NCBI RefSeq assembly: GCF_002288925.2 | Contig: NW_022097993.1 | Location: forward strand, 14,615,692-14,679,691 | Source of the DNA: Delphinapterus leucas | Lineage: Eukaryota > Chordata > Mammalia > Artiodactyla > Monodontidae | Reading direction: 5' to 3' | Length of the DNA stretch: 64,000 nt | Notes under the pieces: model-generated | Seen by the model: only the letters and a program-made list of their open reading frames with translations | Database searches by the model: none | Told to the model about the DNA's origin: nothing | Part shown: piece after piece, positions 1 to 12,010 of the stretch | Layout: each line of letters starts with the position of its first letter | Numbering within the stretch: position 1 is the first letter of the stretch | Translations under genes and position numbers: made by a program

Positions 1-361
1 GAGTAGTCTGGTGACATACAGATTCCTGACTGTCTTTGCAGAAACAGCTCCCAGATCCTTAAGCTGTCTTTCAGGCATTTTCAGTTCTTTCTCCTGTAAG
101 TTTTTCCACATAAATAATACACGAATATGTTTAGTAAACATTTAGGGAGCCCAAATACTTGGTGTCATTGTGCATTTGACCAAGTCTAAACCCAAGTTTT
201 CGTACTTTCCTTTGCCTTATAATTGTAGGTCTTGGCTCTAGTTCTAGCCCATAAGAAATAAGTATTTCAATCCAGAATTGAAGAATTGAAGAGCAAGCTT
301 GACGGCGGTAGGTAGCCTTTCCTGAAGAGAGATGCTTTTCTCAGTGGGCTGGGCAAAGATA
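1..361. other. unannotated sequence
   Basis: I recognise no repeat family, splice-flanked open frame or RNA gene in this AT-rich stretch. A 23-base A run follows at 379-401, just upstream of an L1 fragment. Confidence 0.5.
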
Positions 362-429
362 TATTGCTGATATTCAGCAAAAAAAAAAAAAAAAAAAAAA
401 AGCTCCAATTTCCTATTTCAAACATCTTA

Positions 430-920
430 TTAGATACCTCCACCTGGAACAGAACAGAGACTCCAGAAACAGACCCACATGTATATGGTCAACTGATTTT
501 CAACAAGGATAGTAAGACAATTCAGTGGGGGAAAGGAAAATATTTTCAACAAATACTGCTGAAACAACTACAAACCCACTGGGGAAAAAATGAACACTGA
601 CCCTTTCTTCACATAATACACAAGAATTAACTCAAAATGAATGATAAACCTAAATGCAAAACGTAAAACTAGAAAAGGTCTAGAGTTAATAAAACGAAAA
701 AAATCTATTCAATATTGAAGGAGGCAAAAGTGTCTAACAAGGGACACAAAAACAAAATTTCATGCAAAAGAAGATTGATAAACTGAACTTTATCAAAACT
801 TAAAATTTGCTCTTAGAAAGATATTGTTAAGGAAATGAAAAGATAATGCATAGAATGGAAAATATTTACAATACATAAATGTGATAAAGGGCTGGTATCC
901 AGAATATACATATTCACATG
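430..920 (+). mobile_element. L1 ORF2 fragment (C-terminal part)
   Basis: The frame translating 364-600 contains a block resembling the L1 ORF2 C-terminal stretch 'ETDPHVYGQLIFNKDSKTIQ', which is also found at 22050-22134 of the full-length L1 in this window. Downstream DNA (about 780-910) matches the next ORF2 segment, which covers a 'gctcttagaaagatattgtt' block followed by 'ggctggtatccagaatata'. The fragment lacks the endonuclease, the reverse transcriptase core and a 3'UTR. Stops and frame changes make it non-functional. Both boundaries are estimates. Confidence 0.8.
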
Positions 921-3396
921 ATCTCTTGCATCTTGCTTTTAAGTAAATGTTTATATTTTTCTGAAGTTTTATAATATTTGCTATAAAAATCACTTTAATA
1001 AATTTATTTCATCTTAAATTTATCTTTATTATAGCATACCTATGCATACATAAAGTGTTTTATGTTTGATTTTTTGTAGGATTTACATTTTATTAAGATA
1101 AAAAATTATAGAGTGAACAGTAGTCTATATAAGTCTACTGTGAATTTATTATTTTTTCTTTTAGATAAATTAATAGAAGTATACATATGACCTAATTATA
1201 ATAGTGAACAGTATTAAATGTCTTGATACAGATTCCAAACTGACTTCAACAAAAGTTAAATAAATTTTATCCTATTCAAGCAAAGCATGAGAGTTTCCCT
1301 TAAATCATTTTGTCACATTTTATTACTATTTATAACAACATTGCAAGTTGAAGAGGTCAAGGAGATAAGTTTTGTTCTAGTTAGTATTACTTGAACTATA
1401 AATGAAATCAAAAATAATTTATTAAAATTTTCTATTTATTCCTTTTTGAATTTTCATTTTGCACCTTAGTTGTCTTTTTGTTAGTGTACCTTCTTTAGGA
1501 ACTTACCCATTCTCTTTAGGGTAGCATTTACAGAAACTTCAAGGTGGACAGATCCATGCCCCAGTTCTGCAAACATATGCACTACTTTGTGTGGTAGAAA
1601 GAGTAGGGACGTGTTATGAAACAAAGCTAATCAAAACTGATTCCTGATGTTAACATAATGAAGATAAAAACAGGACTTCCCAGAGATTACTAAGCCCAAA
1701 GGATGTACAATTTTGTTCTTTTGATGACCATGCTTCAAAGTCAAATGGAGAAAGCTAAATGCACTATGAATAAGTCAGGGCTACAAAGAGAAGGGAGCTG
1801 AGCTGAGAGGGGGTAAGGGGAGAGGCTGGAAGAGAAGCAGGGTGGAAGAGAGAAGAGGGAGAGATGAAGGCATGATTCCATTATTCACGCTTTGTAGACT
1901 TCTGTTTATGGTGCTACAACCACTGCTGCCACTGCATTTGAAAGAACCAATAAAGAGAGAAGTTCCTCCTGTCTTGAATGAGCTTGACCTGAGTGACTTA
2001 TATGTGTAGCAACCAGTGTCCAGAAACATACAGAAATTGATAACAGAGCAGAATATTGTAAGAGCAAACTGTAAATTGTAGAAAACAGATTTAAGCTCTG
2101 GAAAGTAGGGAAAAAAAAAGTTTTTTTTCCTGTCTGGCTGAAATATATTTTTTTGCAACAGCAAACAAGCTGGATAAATCCTTACCTTTTACATCTTTAA
2201 ATTTAGATGATACTAGAGGTTTGGGGTGGTGAGAATGAGAGAATAAAAGGCTTAGAATTTGAGGATGTACTGTTTTTTTGTTTTTTATTATGATTTCAAA
2301 CTAAATTGGCCAGTATGAAAGCAGAGACGAAAACATGCATGTATGTTAAAGAAGTCCCTTCTCCCTTCACCCAACGACAAAAAGGAGCTGGAAGTCAAAT
2401 AATCGTGAACTTTGCAGAAATGAAAAATTCTGACTTCTTTATGCAAAACTTCATCTATTACAAAGGCAGTTTACAGAGGAGCTGAGCATAAGAGAAGAAT
2501 AATCATTAGGACCAGAGAAGTGGAAGATGCCTGACCTCTGAGAGGCCCCATGAACCACAGCTACAGAACATTTTTGGATCTAGCTTGGAGGAACATATTT
2601 CATATTACCCTCAGGCATTTACAAATATGGAAGCCATAATTTTGAGGGCTAGAGATCTGAGTGTTACCCTGCTGTTGAATTATGAATTTTTCAGGACAAT
2701 GTCAGCATTCAAATATCATACGAAGATAAGATTACTTGCTTAGTTTATGAATCCATAGAGGTGCTAATAACCTCACAATCTGTCAATCAACATAATCACA
2801 TAACCCAGCTAAGCTACAACTCTCAGTATCAGCCATGTAAGACAATGAATGGGCGTGGTTGATATGGTCAGTGGGCAGTTTAGGGCAAATAGACTAACAA
2901 AAGACTCACTTCACTTCTTGGTAAATTCTTGCTATTCCTGTTAAAGGAAAATGTCAACAAAATGTATTTGCCTTTTTTTTCCCTTTCCAAGTGAGAATTG
3001 TTATTTTGGTGATTCTGTTTTCATTCAACTATTTTACACTGGATGGATTAATTTTTGTTAAGAAGAGTAATAACTAGATACTTAAAGAGGAATTCAAATT
3101 TGATTTTTAGATATAACTTTGAGGTGTATATTTTTGGAGACGGGTAAATTTTAATATTTTTCTCTTTTAAGAAAGAAGGGAATGGCTTTGTGATAGACAT
3201 TTTTAAAAAATTCTATTTAAGGGAAAAAGAGTGCATTGTCAAAGGAAAGACTTTTTGAGACCAGACTCTCCCCAACTCAATGTGACCCTGCCAGAATTTT
3301 TGCCATATAAAACCTTGCTCTGTACTCAAAATTGGGGGTGTACTTATAACTGACATTTTCCCCACTATAGTACCCCATACCCCTGGCAAGAGTGAT
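921..3396. other. unannotated sequence with a purine-rich tract
   Basis: I recognise no repeat family or gene here. A purine-rich stretch (G/A, strongly strand-asymmetric) lies at about 1788-1870. It accounts for a 127-codon minus-strand open frame (1781-2164) that looks low-complexity (Ser/Leu-rich) and is not supported as a gene. Confidence 0.45.
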
Positions 3397-4246
3397 TTTT
3401 TTTAACATCTTTATTGGAGTATAATTGCTTTACAATAGTGTGTTAGTTTCTGCTTTATAACAAAGTGAATCAGTTATACACATACATATGTTGCCATATC
3501 TCTTCCCTCTTGCATCTCCCTCCCTCCCACCCTCCCTATCCCACCCCTATAGGTGGTCACAAAGCACCGAGCTGATCTCCCTGTGCTATGTGGCTGCTTC
3601 CCACTAGCTATCTATTTTACGTTTGGTAGTGTATATATGTCCATGCCACTCTCTCACTTTGTCCCAGCTTCACTCTCCCCATATCCTCAAGTCCATTCTC
3701 TAGTAGGTCTGTGTCTTTATTCCCGTCTTACCCCTAGGTTCTTCATGACTTTTTTTTTCTTAGATACCATATATATGTGTTAGCATATGGTATTTGTTTT
3801 TCTCTTTCTGACTTACTTCACTCTGTATGACAGACTCTAGGTACATCCGCCTCACTACAAATAACTCAATTTCGTTTCTTTTATGGCTGAGTAATATTCC
3901 ATTGTATATATGTGCTACATATTCTTTATCTATTCATCTGTTGATGGACACTTAGGTTGCTTCCATGTCCTGGCTATTGTAAATAGAGCTGCAATGAACA
4001 TTGTTGTACATGACTGTTTTTGAATTATGGTTTTCTCAGGGTTTATGCCCAGTAGTGGGATTGCTGGGTCGTATGGTAGCTCTATTTTTAGTTTTTTAAG
4101 GGACCTCCATGCTGTTCTCCATAGTGGCTGTATCAATTTATGTTCCCACAAACAGTGCAAGAGGGTTCCCTATTCTCCACACCCTCTCCAGCATTTATTG
4201 TTTGTAGATTTTTTGATGATGGTCATTCTAACTGGTGTGAGATGAT
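3397..4246 (-). mobile_element. 5'-truncated L1 (3' end of ORF2 plus 3'UTR)
   Basis: Reading the minus strand, 4246 to about 3930 encodes the end of ORF2, recognisable by the block '[20 protein letters not shown]' and the terminal 'CPSTDE' region. This is followed by a 3'UTR about 530 bp long, with the polypurine (here polypyrimidine) tract 'ctccctccctcccaccctcc' at 3516-3535 and a poly(A) end seen as a T run at 3397-3404. The endonuclease and reverse transcriptase parts are absent. Two related 3'UTR copies lie at 51206-51530 and 63449-64000. The sequence is close to the consensus type seen in cetartiodactyl L1s, so it is probably younger than the L1s at 47.5 and 55.1 kb. Confidence 0.92.
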
Positions 4247-4739
4247 TATTTTTAACAGTGATCACAGGACATGGCAGAATCTTTCACCAAAATATACAAA
4301 AATTAGAATTCCAAGGGATTGCTTTGCTGGTGATCTAAAACTGGCTCTTATACCTAATGCATTATCCTCATATTTTACTGGTGTATTCATCTCGTTATTA
4401 TGATTTCATGTGAACTTTATATTCTCTAACATAATACTTTATTTTTTTGTATTTTTATTTGTTCCATCTCTCGAGTTATCTTGGAAAATTTTATAAAATA
4501 TCAAAATTTTTCAAATTTTATTTTTTCCAAAATTTTAAATTAACATATTCATATATAATTTCACGCTCAATTACAATCATATAATCATATACTTTATGAT
4601 CAACTTATATATACATTTCTCATCTTGAAAGGTGAACTTTTCTTTAAAACACAGTAAAATTTATGTGCTCTGTAAGGAAATGTGAAGTTCCACCCATTAG
4701 AAACAAAACCTTTATATTAACAAGTAATATATTTTCAAA
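4247..4739. other. unannotated very AT-rich sequence
   Basis: This is AT-rich DNA with long runs of T and A. I recognise no repeat or gene. Confidence 0.45.
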
Positions 4740-5180
4740 TTAAATCAAAATTGTCTCATTCTCCTTATCTCACTGCTATCATACTACTCCAAGTCCTTAT
4801 AATCTCTTGTCTGGACCACCACCATGACCTTCCTTCTTTGATTCTTGCCCTTCTACATTATTTTCCTATTTTTCCCAGGGTTATTATTTTTTTTACTTAT
4901 AGTCTTCCAGTGATTTTATACTTAGAAAATAATTATACGGCCCCATTGTCCTCTATGACCTCATATTTAACACTCACCTCACCCACTACTCTAGAACCAC
5001 TGTTTGCCCTGTTCCCCAGCACATTTGCATGTCATTTTCTTTGCCTGAAATACTGAATCTCTACCACCACACATATCCTTGCACTGCTACTAAGCAGCTA
5101 TCCTCTCATCAATCAGGTCAAATATTATTTCCAGAAAGAAGCCTCCTCTGAACTACCAGTCCACTGACTCCCCCCAGTCT
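4740..5180 (+). mobile_element. L2 (LINE2) 3' remnant
   Basis: The stretch around 5000-5150 resembles the known L2 3' region: 'cctgttccccagcacatttgcatg', then 'tttgcctgaaatactgaat', then a 'caggtcaaatattatttccagaaagaagcctcctctgaac' block. In L2 these read as a 'ctttgcacatgctgttccctctgcctggaa' type sequence followed by 'ggtctcagctcaaatgtcacctcctcagggaggcc'. It is a diverged non-LTR relic without coding capacity. The assignment is from memory of the family. Confidence 0.6.
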
Positions 5181-5827
5181 CATAACATATAATTAATTAA
5201 ATCGGAAATCTCAGGGTCCCTGTTAGAGCAAACATTTTCTCAAACAGAACTGCTAAAAAAGTATCACCTCTTGCTACCCATTTCACTAAAATTCACACTC
5301 GTTAAACTTCTCAATAATTCCCATCCAATCCATGTAGACTTCCAGATTTTTTCACATAAATACACACACACAGAGACCCACACACACATACACTGTTATA
5401 TTCAGACTAGATTACTTGTTCTCTGACTGTTATCATTATATACCATATGTGAAATCAATGTATGTTTTGTTTCAATTTATCAGTGTATGTGTTTACATGC
5501 TTATGCTCATTCTACTCATTCTTTGATTTTTACCAATTCACAATGTTTGAACAAGGTGGTTGGTTGCATGGATGAATGTTTAGTTCTATTTAACAAAGTG
5601 TTAGTAAACAGTCTTGGAATGAAATGTAATACAAAATTTTTAAAATAACAATAAAGTAGATAATTATCAGTATTAACAAATTAATTGGCAATGTCTTATG
5701 GGTCATTACAACATACTGGTGAGTTATAAATCCTACACTTGAGAATTTCTAGTATATATGTTGAATTTAAAAATAATACTTAATGATAAAATTATTAAAG
5801 AACTAGAGACTTTGGATGTTTTAAGTA
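5181..5827. other. unannotated sequence
   Basis: A short CA-rich patch occurs at 5366-5395. Otherwise nothing is recognised. Confidence 0.4.
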
Positions 5828-5836
5828 TAATATATA

Positions 5837-5871
<35 letters not shown>

Positions 5872-5872
5872 T
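5828..5872. repeat. (TA)n/(TG)n microsatellite
   Basis: This is a mixed alternating TA and TG dinucleotide run of about 45 bp. Such tracts are length-polymorphic. Confidence 0.9.
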
Positions 5873-5889
5873 CTAAAAATATTTACTTA

Positions 5890-6010
5890 GCACAGTATGG
5901 CTATTATTCACTTGCATAGAATTATAGAGCTGGAAGAGACCACTAATATTATCTACCTCAACTGTATCAGTTTAGAAATGTGGAAACCAAGGCTCAGAGA
6001 TGCTCATCTA
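5890..6010. repeat. ancient interspersed-repeat-like segment
   Basis: The stretch 'agagctggaagagaccacta' followed by 'gaaatgtggaaaccaaggctcagag' resembles a widespread old mammalian repeat motif ('agctggaagggacctta...gaggaaactgaggcccagag'). I cannot name the family with certainty. Confidence 0.35.
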
Positions 6011-6280
6011 AAATTCACAGCTTTGTCTTGTGCAATTGTTTTTCAACAATTTGGATCAAAATAAAGAAGGTATATTTATCAATTTTGTAGATGACAGAAA
6101 GCAGAAAAAGAAATAATATTATGGATGACAAAATTAATATTCAAGAAGTTCTTGACAGAAGAGACTGATGCACAGAATTCAAGAGGATTGTGTTTAACAA
6201 GAATAGATATAAACGAACATATTTCGATTAAAAAATTCTGCATGTACAAGAATTTGTAAGAACTGGATCCACGGTATTAC

Positions 6281-6683
6281 CTGTTAAAGGCTTTTCTTTG
6301 ATAAATTTTTATTTTTTACAAACTAATTAATTAATTAATTTAATTTTGACTGCATTGGGTCTTCATTGCTGTGCATGGGCTTTCTCTAGTTGCAGCGAGT
6401 CGAGGCTACTCTTTGTTGCAGTGTGTGGGCTTCTCATCACGGTAGCTTCTCTTGTTGCAGAGCATGGGCTCTAGGCACATGGGCTTTGGTAGTTGCAGCA
6501 CTCTGTCTCAGTAGTTGTGGCTTGTGGGCTCTAGAACACAGACTCAGTAGTTGCAGCACACGGGCTTAGTTGCTCTGTGGCATGTGAGATCTTCCCGGAC
6601 CAGGGCTCGAACCCATGTCCCCTGCATTGGCAGGTGGATTATTAACAACTGCTCCACCAGGGAAGTCCCTGTTGAAGGCTTTT
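6281..6683 (-). mobile_element. CHR-type SINE, long form, with target-site duplication
   Basis: The minus strand carries the tRNA-Glu-derived head (complement 'ccaccagggaag' at about 6655-6666) and the long CHR body. It ends in a (TTAA)n-like tail at 6318-6345. The insertion is flanked by 'ctgttaaaggctttt' (6281-6295) and 'ctgttgaaggctttt' (6669-6683), a 15-bp duplication with one mismatch, so the element itself spans about 6296-6668. It was probably mobilised by L1 machinery. It is transcriptionally inert as far as the sequence shows. Confidence 0.95.
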
Positions 6684-9666
6684 TATTATCCTTTGCTGAA
6701 AACTAACCAGTAAAGTTATGTGACTTTTAAATAGTGAATTTACTAATTGAAATTCAGTGTCCAATACAAGAAAGATAACCACTGGAAATTGTCCTGTATA
6801 GACTATACAAGGTAGTGTGCATTTCTTGATCAGTATGACCAGTATGATCACTATGACCAGGATGACAGAAACTTCTACATACTGGTTACCTTTCTGAAAG
6901 GAGTATCAAGAGGAGTATCATAAAAAATCTGGTAACTTAAGGATACTCAGATAATTAAAGGAATAATGCACACTAGGTCTTGAAAACCTGCATTGTAGAG
7001 CTACCATGAGAAATGCTGTCAAATAAAGGGGATTCACATGCAAAAAATCTTTAATGTAATATCTTTTATCAAAAAAAAAAGCAAAGGTTGAAAAGGCTAA
7101 TGGGAAATTTGTCTGTAGAGTAGGGGGCAAAATGAGCCCTGATTAGAAATCAGAAGGACTGGGGTTGTATTTGATCTCTCATTTATTGGATATAACATCT
7201 TTAAAAGTTATAATATCTATCAATTATGATTCTAGCTACAAAGTGGAGATACCAATATCCACCTTGTCTATTTCATATGTCATGATGAAAGTAAAATAAA
7301 ATCATAGGTAGAGGTGTGTTGTAAGTATAATGCAAGTACAACAAATAAGTCTGTAGTAACTTTGATGTAACAAAAGGGAAATGAGAATTGCTGTCTTTAA
7401 TACAACACCATAGTGGGACAAAAGCCAAAAATCACATATCCAGGATGTTCTAAAAGGAGAATCTTCTTCGGATAAATCAATGTACAATATTAAGAGGTAA
7501 CTGAGATCATTGCCAAGTCTAAGATTCTAATTCCTGAATGGGAGAATTACACATTACAAAAATATCAAAAGATATTTGATTGTAGATGAATTATTCTTCA
7601 ATAAGTGGCCTTAGGCAATTACCTAGACTTCTTATGTCAAATGCATTTGATTGTTCTCCACATTCTGTGACAGCATAATAGTACTTATGATATCATAATT
7701 CTGTGTTTATTTGTGAAGACTGGTATTAATATATATCCAGTTGCTAATCTTAGTAATAAAATGAATATGTATAGAAAACTTATTTCTTTGAAATGAGTGA
7801 CGCTTAGCTACCAAAATCATTTGGATTGAGAGGTTATCAAATTTGGAGTTGGTAATTACTTATAATGTAAATAGATCAATCATATTCTCTATTCAGAAAC
7901 AATCAGACATAGCAGTTTCTCAAATTTTTTTCTATGCCTCATCAAACATTTCAGAGCCTGTGTTGTTATTTATTAAATGTAACTTTTTAAAAAGTCTGGG
8001 ACATATTTCCTAAGAAATGTCAAAGTATATCTTATTTTAGAACTATAAGCAGAAATTTCATCCAATTTGTCTCTACGTATTCCCACAGTGGGTTTTTTGT
8101 TGTTGTTCACTTACATTAAGTGTGAATCTATAACTGATATTTTAAAATTTGTTCACCATTCCTTAAAATACATGATACGTATCTCAGCTGAAATTTTGAG
8201 CATTTATACTTTATAAGTTACTGGTCATAATGTACTATATTTTAACAGAAGTGAAATATTCAACCATGCAAAAAAGTAAAACAAAGTTAAACAACTGTGA
8301 AGCAGACTTAGTATCAATTCAATGAGCCATAAAACTGAATTCTACTGATTCTTCTACCAAAATGTGTTGACCTTCTGAAAGGGACAAAGTAGGGGATTGT
8401 AGTAAAGAAAATAGTATGGAAGACCCCTGTAAATTAATGATCATTCAAGAAAGCATGTTTGCTTAACCAAGCCTGTAAAATCAAGCAGGCTTGATTAGCA
8501 GCAAAACCATGCAACAGAAGCATGAGACATATTCTAAAACAATGGTGGCATGAGACCCACCTCCTGCCCAATGAGCTCAGTAAGTTAATGATTCCTAAGT
8601 TGTGCTCCTCTGCACACACTAAAAACAAAAATAGAAGACAAAGGTGACATTATACAGAAACCTGAAATGATTTACCATTTTTAGTATATGATACCACCTT
8701 TTTGCTCTTTTCCATTGTATCATGACAGTCCCGGCTTGACCATGTAGGGACAAACTCCCCCACCTGACGTTGAGGAGGAGTGATGATGGAAGCTTGACAT
8801 CTACTCAAGAATGAAGAAAAAGGTGGTCTTCTCCCCCTCCCCACTTCTTCTTTGACTGTAAACTGTAGCTCACTAAGTCCTTGGGGCAGCACCCTCTCTC
8901 CCACCCACTTGTAAGCCTCACACGTGTTCTATTCTAACAAATCACTTCTTATCTATCACTTTCCCTCTCACTGAATTCTTTCTGGTCTAAGATATAAAGA
9001 ACTGGAGCTCTTTGGAGCCCCCTAAAATGTCACCTAGAAGTTTCACTTCTGCAATTATTGAGAGCAACAATGTACTCGATGTGAATTTCAAAAAAAATAA
9101 TAATAATTTCATGATCAATAAGAATCAATGTAAAGTCATTGGGCCCCTTATAACCAAATTATTAGTGCAAGTTAAAATGTGGCTTACTGTGAGTCTCATT
9201 AGAGACATTTCCACATTTTTGGACTTTTGAATGATAAAGGTTGCATCTTTGTAAGAAAAGTATAGTATTATATGAAAATTATTTATTCTGCCTCTATTTT
9301 CCCTGCCACCATATGCTATATACTTTTTCTTTCCTTTCTTTTCTTTCTTTCCTTCTTTCCTTCCTCCTCCTTCCCTCTCCTGAAGCCACCAAATTACAAT
9401 AATATGATTTTGTCACCTGTACCTGAGGCAGCTCAGATTAGATTAATGAAACTTTAAGAAGACAGTTTCTTTTCCTTCTTTTTTCCCTCCTTTTGAAATA
9501 ATTCAGATTTGATCTTATATATATAATCAAGTTATTCTAAATTTACCTCTCAGAAGTAGGTTTTTGTTGGGCTGACATAATTTTGATATAAAAAGATAAA
9601 ATAATATTTACAAAGCAACATCCTACAAGCAAATTGGTTATGTAACAATTATTACTTTGCTTGTAA
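6684..9666. other. unannotated sequence with a pyrimidine tract
   Basis: I see no recognisable repeat family or gene. A CT-rich tract (ctttccttcc units) occupies about 9327-9381. The 8650-9000 part is slightly richer in G+C, but its open frames show no domain I recognise. Confidence 0.45.
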
Positions 9667-10007
9667 ATATTGAGCTATTTATTTATTTATTTAGGCTGCT
9701 TTCGGTCTCTGTTGCTGCGTGCAGGCTTTCTCTAGTTGCGGCGAGTTGGGGCTACTATCCATTCTGGTGTGCGGGCTTCTCATTGTGGTGGCTCCTCTTG
9801 TTGCAGAGCATGGGCTGTAGGTGCACAGGCTTCAGTAGCTGTGGCTCATGGGCTCTAGAGCACAGGCTCAGTAGTTGTGGCACACGGGCTTAGTTGCTTC
9901 ATGGCATGTGAGATCTTCCTGGACAAGGGCTCAAACCCATGTCTCATGCATTTGCAGGCACATTCTTAACCACTGCTCTACCAGGGAAATCCCATATTGA
10001 GCAATTT
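9667..10007 (-). mobile_element. CHR-type SINE, long form, with target-site duplication
   Basis: This is a minus-strand CHR SINE: the complement of the head is at about 9978-9993, and the tail (TTTA)n is at 9681-9694. The flanks 'atattgagctattt' (9667-9680) and 'atattgagcaattt' (9994-10007) form a 14-bp duplication with one mismatch. Frames through it are SINE translations, not genes. Confidence 0.95.
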
Positions 10008-10780
10008 TTAGGATGGTTTTCATGTAGTAGTTTTCATTTAGTGATTTGGCTTTTTCTAGATATGAATAGTGACACTTGTTCCATATGTGATTTCATGAAC
10101 TATGGTCATTGTATGTTATATTTCCAACTAAAATATGAAAAAAAATACAACTGAGACAATATTTTAGTGGAATCTGCAAAAAATATGACTTTCAGAAAAG
10201 TTAATATTTTGGACAAACTTAAAAATAAAACAAGTTATATTTTCCTTTTATATCTAGAAGAGTGTTTTCAACTACTTCACATTTTGAAACACACATGCAA
10301 ACTCATGAAGAAAATAACTAAAATGTCCTTAATTATTTGAGTAAAATGTATATGTATTTAAAATATTATGACATTTATTCTTTCTTTACAGACTCATCTG
10401 TATTATTTGCCCTTTGTTGTTATATATATATGCAATGTTTGCCTTCAAAAAATGTAAATATTGCTAAAAAAAGGAACATTTATTAATGATATAATACATA
10501 TGTCAATATTGGCAAACAAACAAAAAATTGTCAAATTTTAGGTAAAATGTGGTGAGCTAATTTTGTTCTTCCTCCAATACATAATTGAAAACATAGAAGA
10601 CTATAAATATATTTTTTGAGTTGAATGAAACCAAAATGCAAAACAAGTTCCATTCAAGATTAAAGATTAAGGGTTCTAAACCATTTAGAGAAAGTGGTAA
10701 GAGGTGAATAATATGGGTTCTGGGGAAATAAACATATGGGTCATGGGGAAAAGAAGAGAATAGAGGAGAAGATAATAGAA
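10008..10780. other. unannotated AT-rich sequence
   Basis: No recognised repeat or gene is seen. A short TA run occurs at 10422-10432. Confidence 0.4.
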
Positions 10781-11176
10781 AACATTAAGAAGAGGGACTT
10801 CCCTGGTGGCACAGTGGTTAAGAATCTGCCTGCCAATGCAGGGGACATCGGTTCGAGCTCTGGTCCAGGAAGATCCCACATGTCACGGAGCCACTAAGCC
10901 TGGGTGCAGCACCTACTGAGCCTGCACTCTAGAGACTGCGAGCCACAACTACTGAGTCTGCGTGGCACAACTACTGAAGCCCGTGGTCCTGGAGCCCATG
11001 CTCAGCAGCAAGCCACTGCAATGAGAAGCCTGCACACTGCAACAAAGTGTAGCCCCTGCTCACCGCAACTAGAGAAAGCCCGCATGCAGTAATGAAGACC
11101 CAGTGCAGCAAAACAAAATAAATAAATAAATAAATAAATAAAAGAAAATATTAAAAAAAAGAGAACATTAAGAAGA
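10781..11176 (+). mobile_element. CHR-type SINE, long form, with target-site duplication
   Basis: The head 'gggacttccctggtggcaca' begins at about 10795, with Pol III A-box-like ('tggcacagtggtt') and B-box-like ('ggttcgagctc') sequences. The body is about 300 bp and ends in an (AAAT)n tail at 11117-11145. The duplication 'aacattaagaaga' is perfect at 10781-10793 and 11164-11176. This is the best preserved long copy in the window. Confidence 0.96.
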
Positions 11177-11459
11177 AATAGTGTCTTTTCATACTTTAAA
11201 GTGTTCATTTATATGAGCACATTTCATCCTTTAGTCAAATCACCAGTACATTACGTTCCCTTCTGACAACAGCACTCAATCAAAATAAAACCATTAATTT
11301 CTTATCAGCTTATATTGCTCAATGTACTTCCCATGCATGTAGAAATGGTGTATTTAAGAAAAGGTAAAAATGAAATAAAAACTTTGAAATTTCTCTTTTT
11401 CTCTATCTATCATGTATCTAATCTTCCTATGACAATGGCTAATATTTGATATTTAGCAC
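11177..11459. other. unannotated sequence
   Basis: Nothing is recognised between the SINE and the MIR-like relic. Confidence 0.4.
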
Positions 11460-11655
11460 TACACTAAGCCTCAGTCTAATTTTACAGAAATCTATTTGGT
11501 AAATTTTGCTATTATCTTCACTTTGTGGATGGAAAAATTGACCTTTAATAGACAATTACCAAAATTTACAGAACTGGTTAGTTTCATGGATTTGGAACAT
11601 GAAGCCAGGTTTTTGGGTTTGCAGACCTCTGTACTGTTCTTTGCAGTCTATAAAT
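11460..11655 (-). mobile_element. MIR-like SINE remnant
   Basis: The order of blocks follows the reverse complement of MIR: a 'tatcttcactttgtggatgg' block, then 'cagaactggttag', then 'aagccaggtttttgggtt', then 'cagacctctgtactgttctt'. In MIR these correspond to 'ttacagatgaggaaactgagg', 'acagctagtaagtggc', and 'cccaggtctg...ctccagagtccatgctctt'. It is strongly diverged and the family is assigned from memory. Confidence 0.5.
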
Positions 11656-11804
11656 AGCCCAAAGCCATTTCAGCTCGGGAAAGATGTTACAGGGGAACTG
11701 ATGAAATCTATAGTTTAACAATAGTATATAAATTGTTCCATCAGTTTCTGGCTATTACAACAGGCCAGTGGAGATGTGTTAGAAGGTGGGGCTTGAGCAT
11801 GTAG

Positions 11805-12010
11805 CTTCCAATTTGACTATTTTGCTTCAAAACCTGGCTCCCTAACTTACTAGCAAATTGATTTATTTTTCTGTGTCTCATCTCTTCATGTATAAAATGA
11901 GGTAAAATAGTGTCTGTGGCTGAAAATAACTGAGTGAATGTAAAAAATTAATATATGTAAAGCAATTTATAGCCTGGAATTCCATAATATTTTCAATGTT
12001 TATTTAGTGC
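11805..12010 (+). mobile_element. MIR-like SINE remnant
   Basis: A stretch running 'cctggctccctaacttacta', then 'tctgtgtctcatctcttcat' and 'gtataaaatgagg', then 'gtaaagcaatttatagcctgg', follows the MIR core order ('ggctctgccacttactagctgtg', 'tgcctcagtttcctcatctgtaaaatggg', 'gtaaagcgcttagaacagtgcctgg'). It sits close to the opposite-strand MIR-like segment at 11460-11655. Confidence 0.55.

Noticed and set aside
1781..2164. 127-codon minus-strand open frame
   Set aside because: It overlaps a purine-rich tract, is Ser/Leu-rich at its end, has no recognisable domain, and lies in otherwise anonymous AT-rich DNA.
3393..4256. Apparent 14-bp duplication around the L1 at 3397 (tgattttttttaac / tgattatttttaac)
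   Set aside because: The left copy includes the L1's own 3' end bases (T run plus 'aac'), so the match is probably coincidental.
9272..9457. 61-codon frame with a hydrophobic Phe/Leu/Ser core
   Set aside because: The hydrophobic run is a translation of the CT-rich tract at 9327-9381.
10794..10880. tRNA-like sequence with A-box and B-box
   Set aside because: It is the tRNA-Glu-derived head of a CHR SINE with flanking duplications, not a functional tRNA gene.
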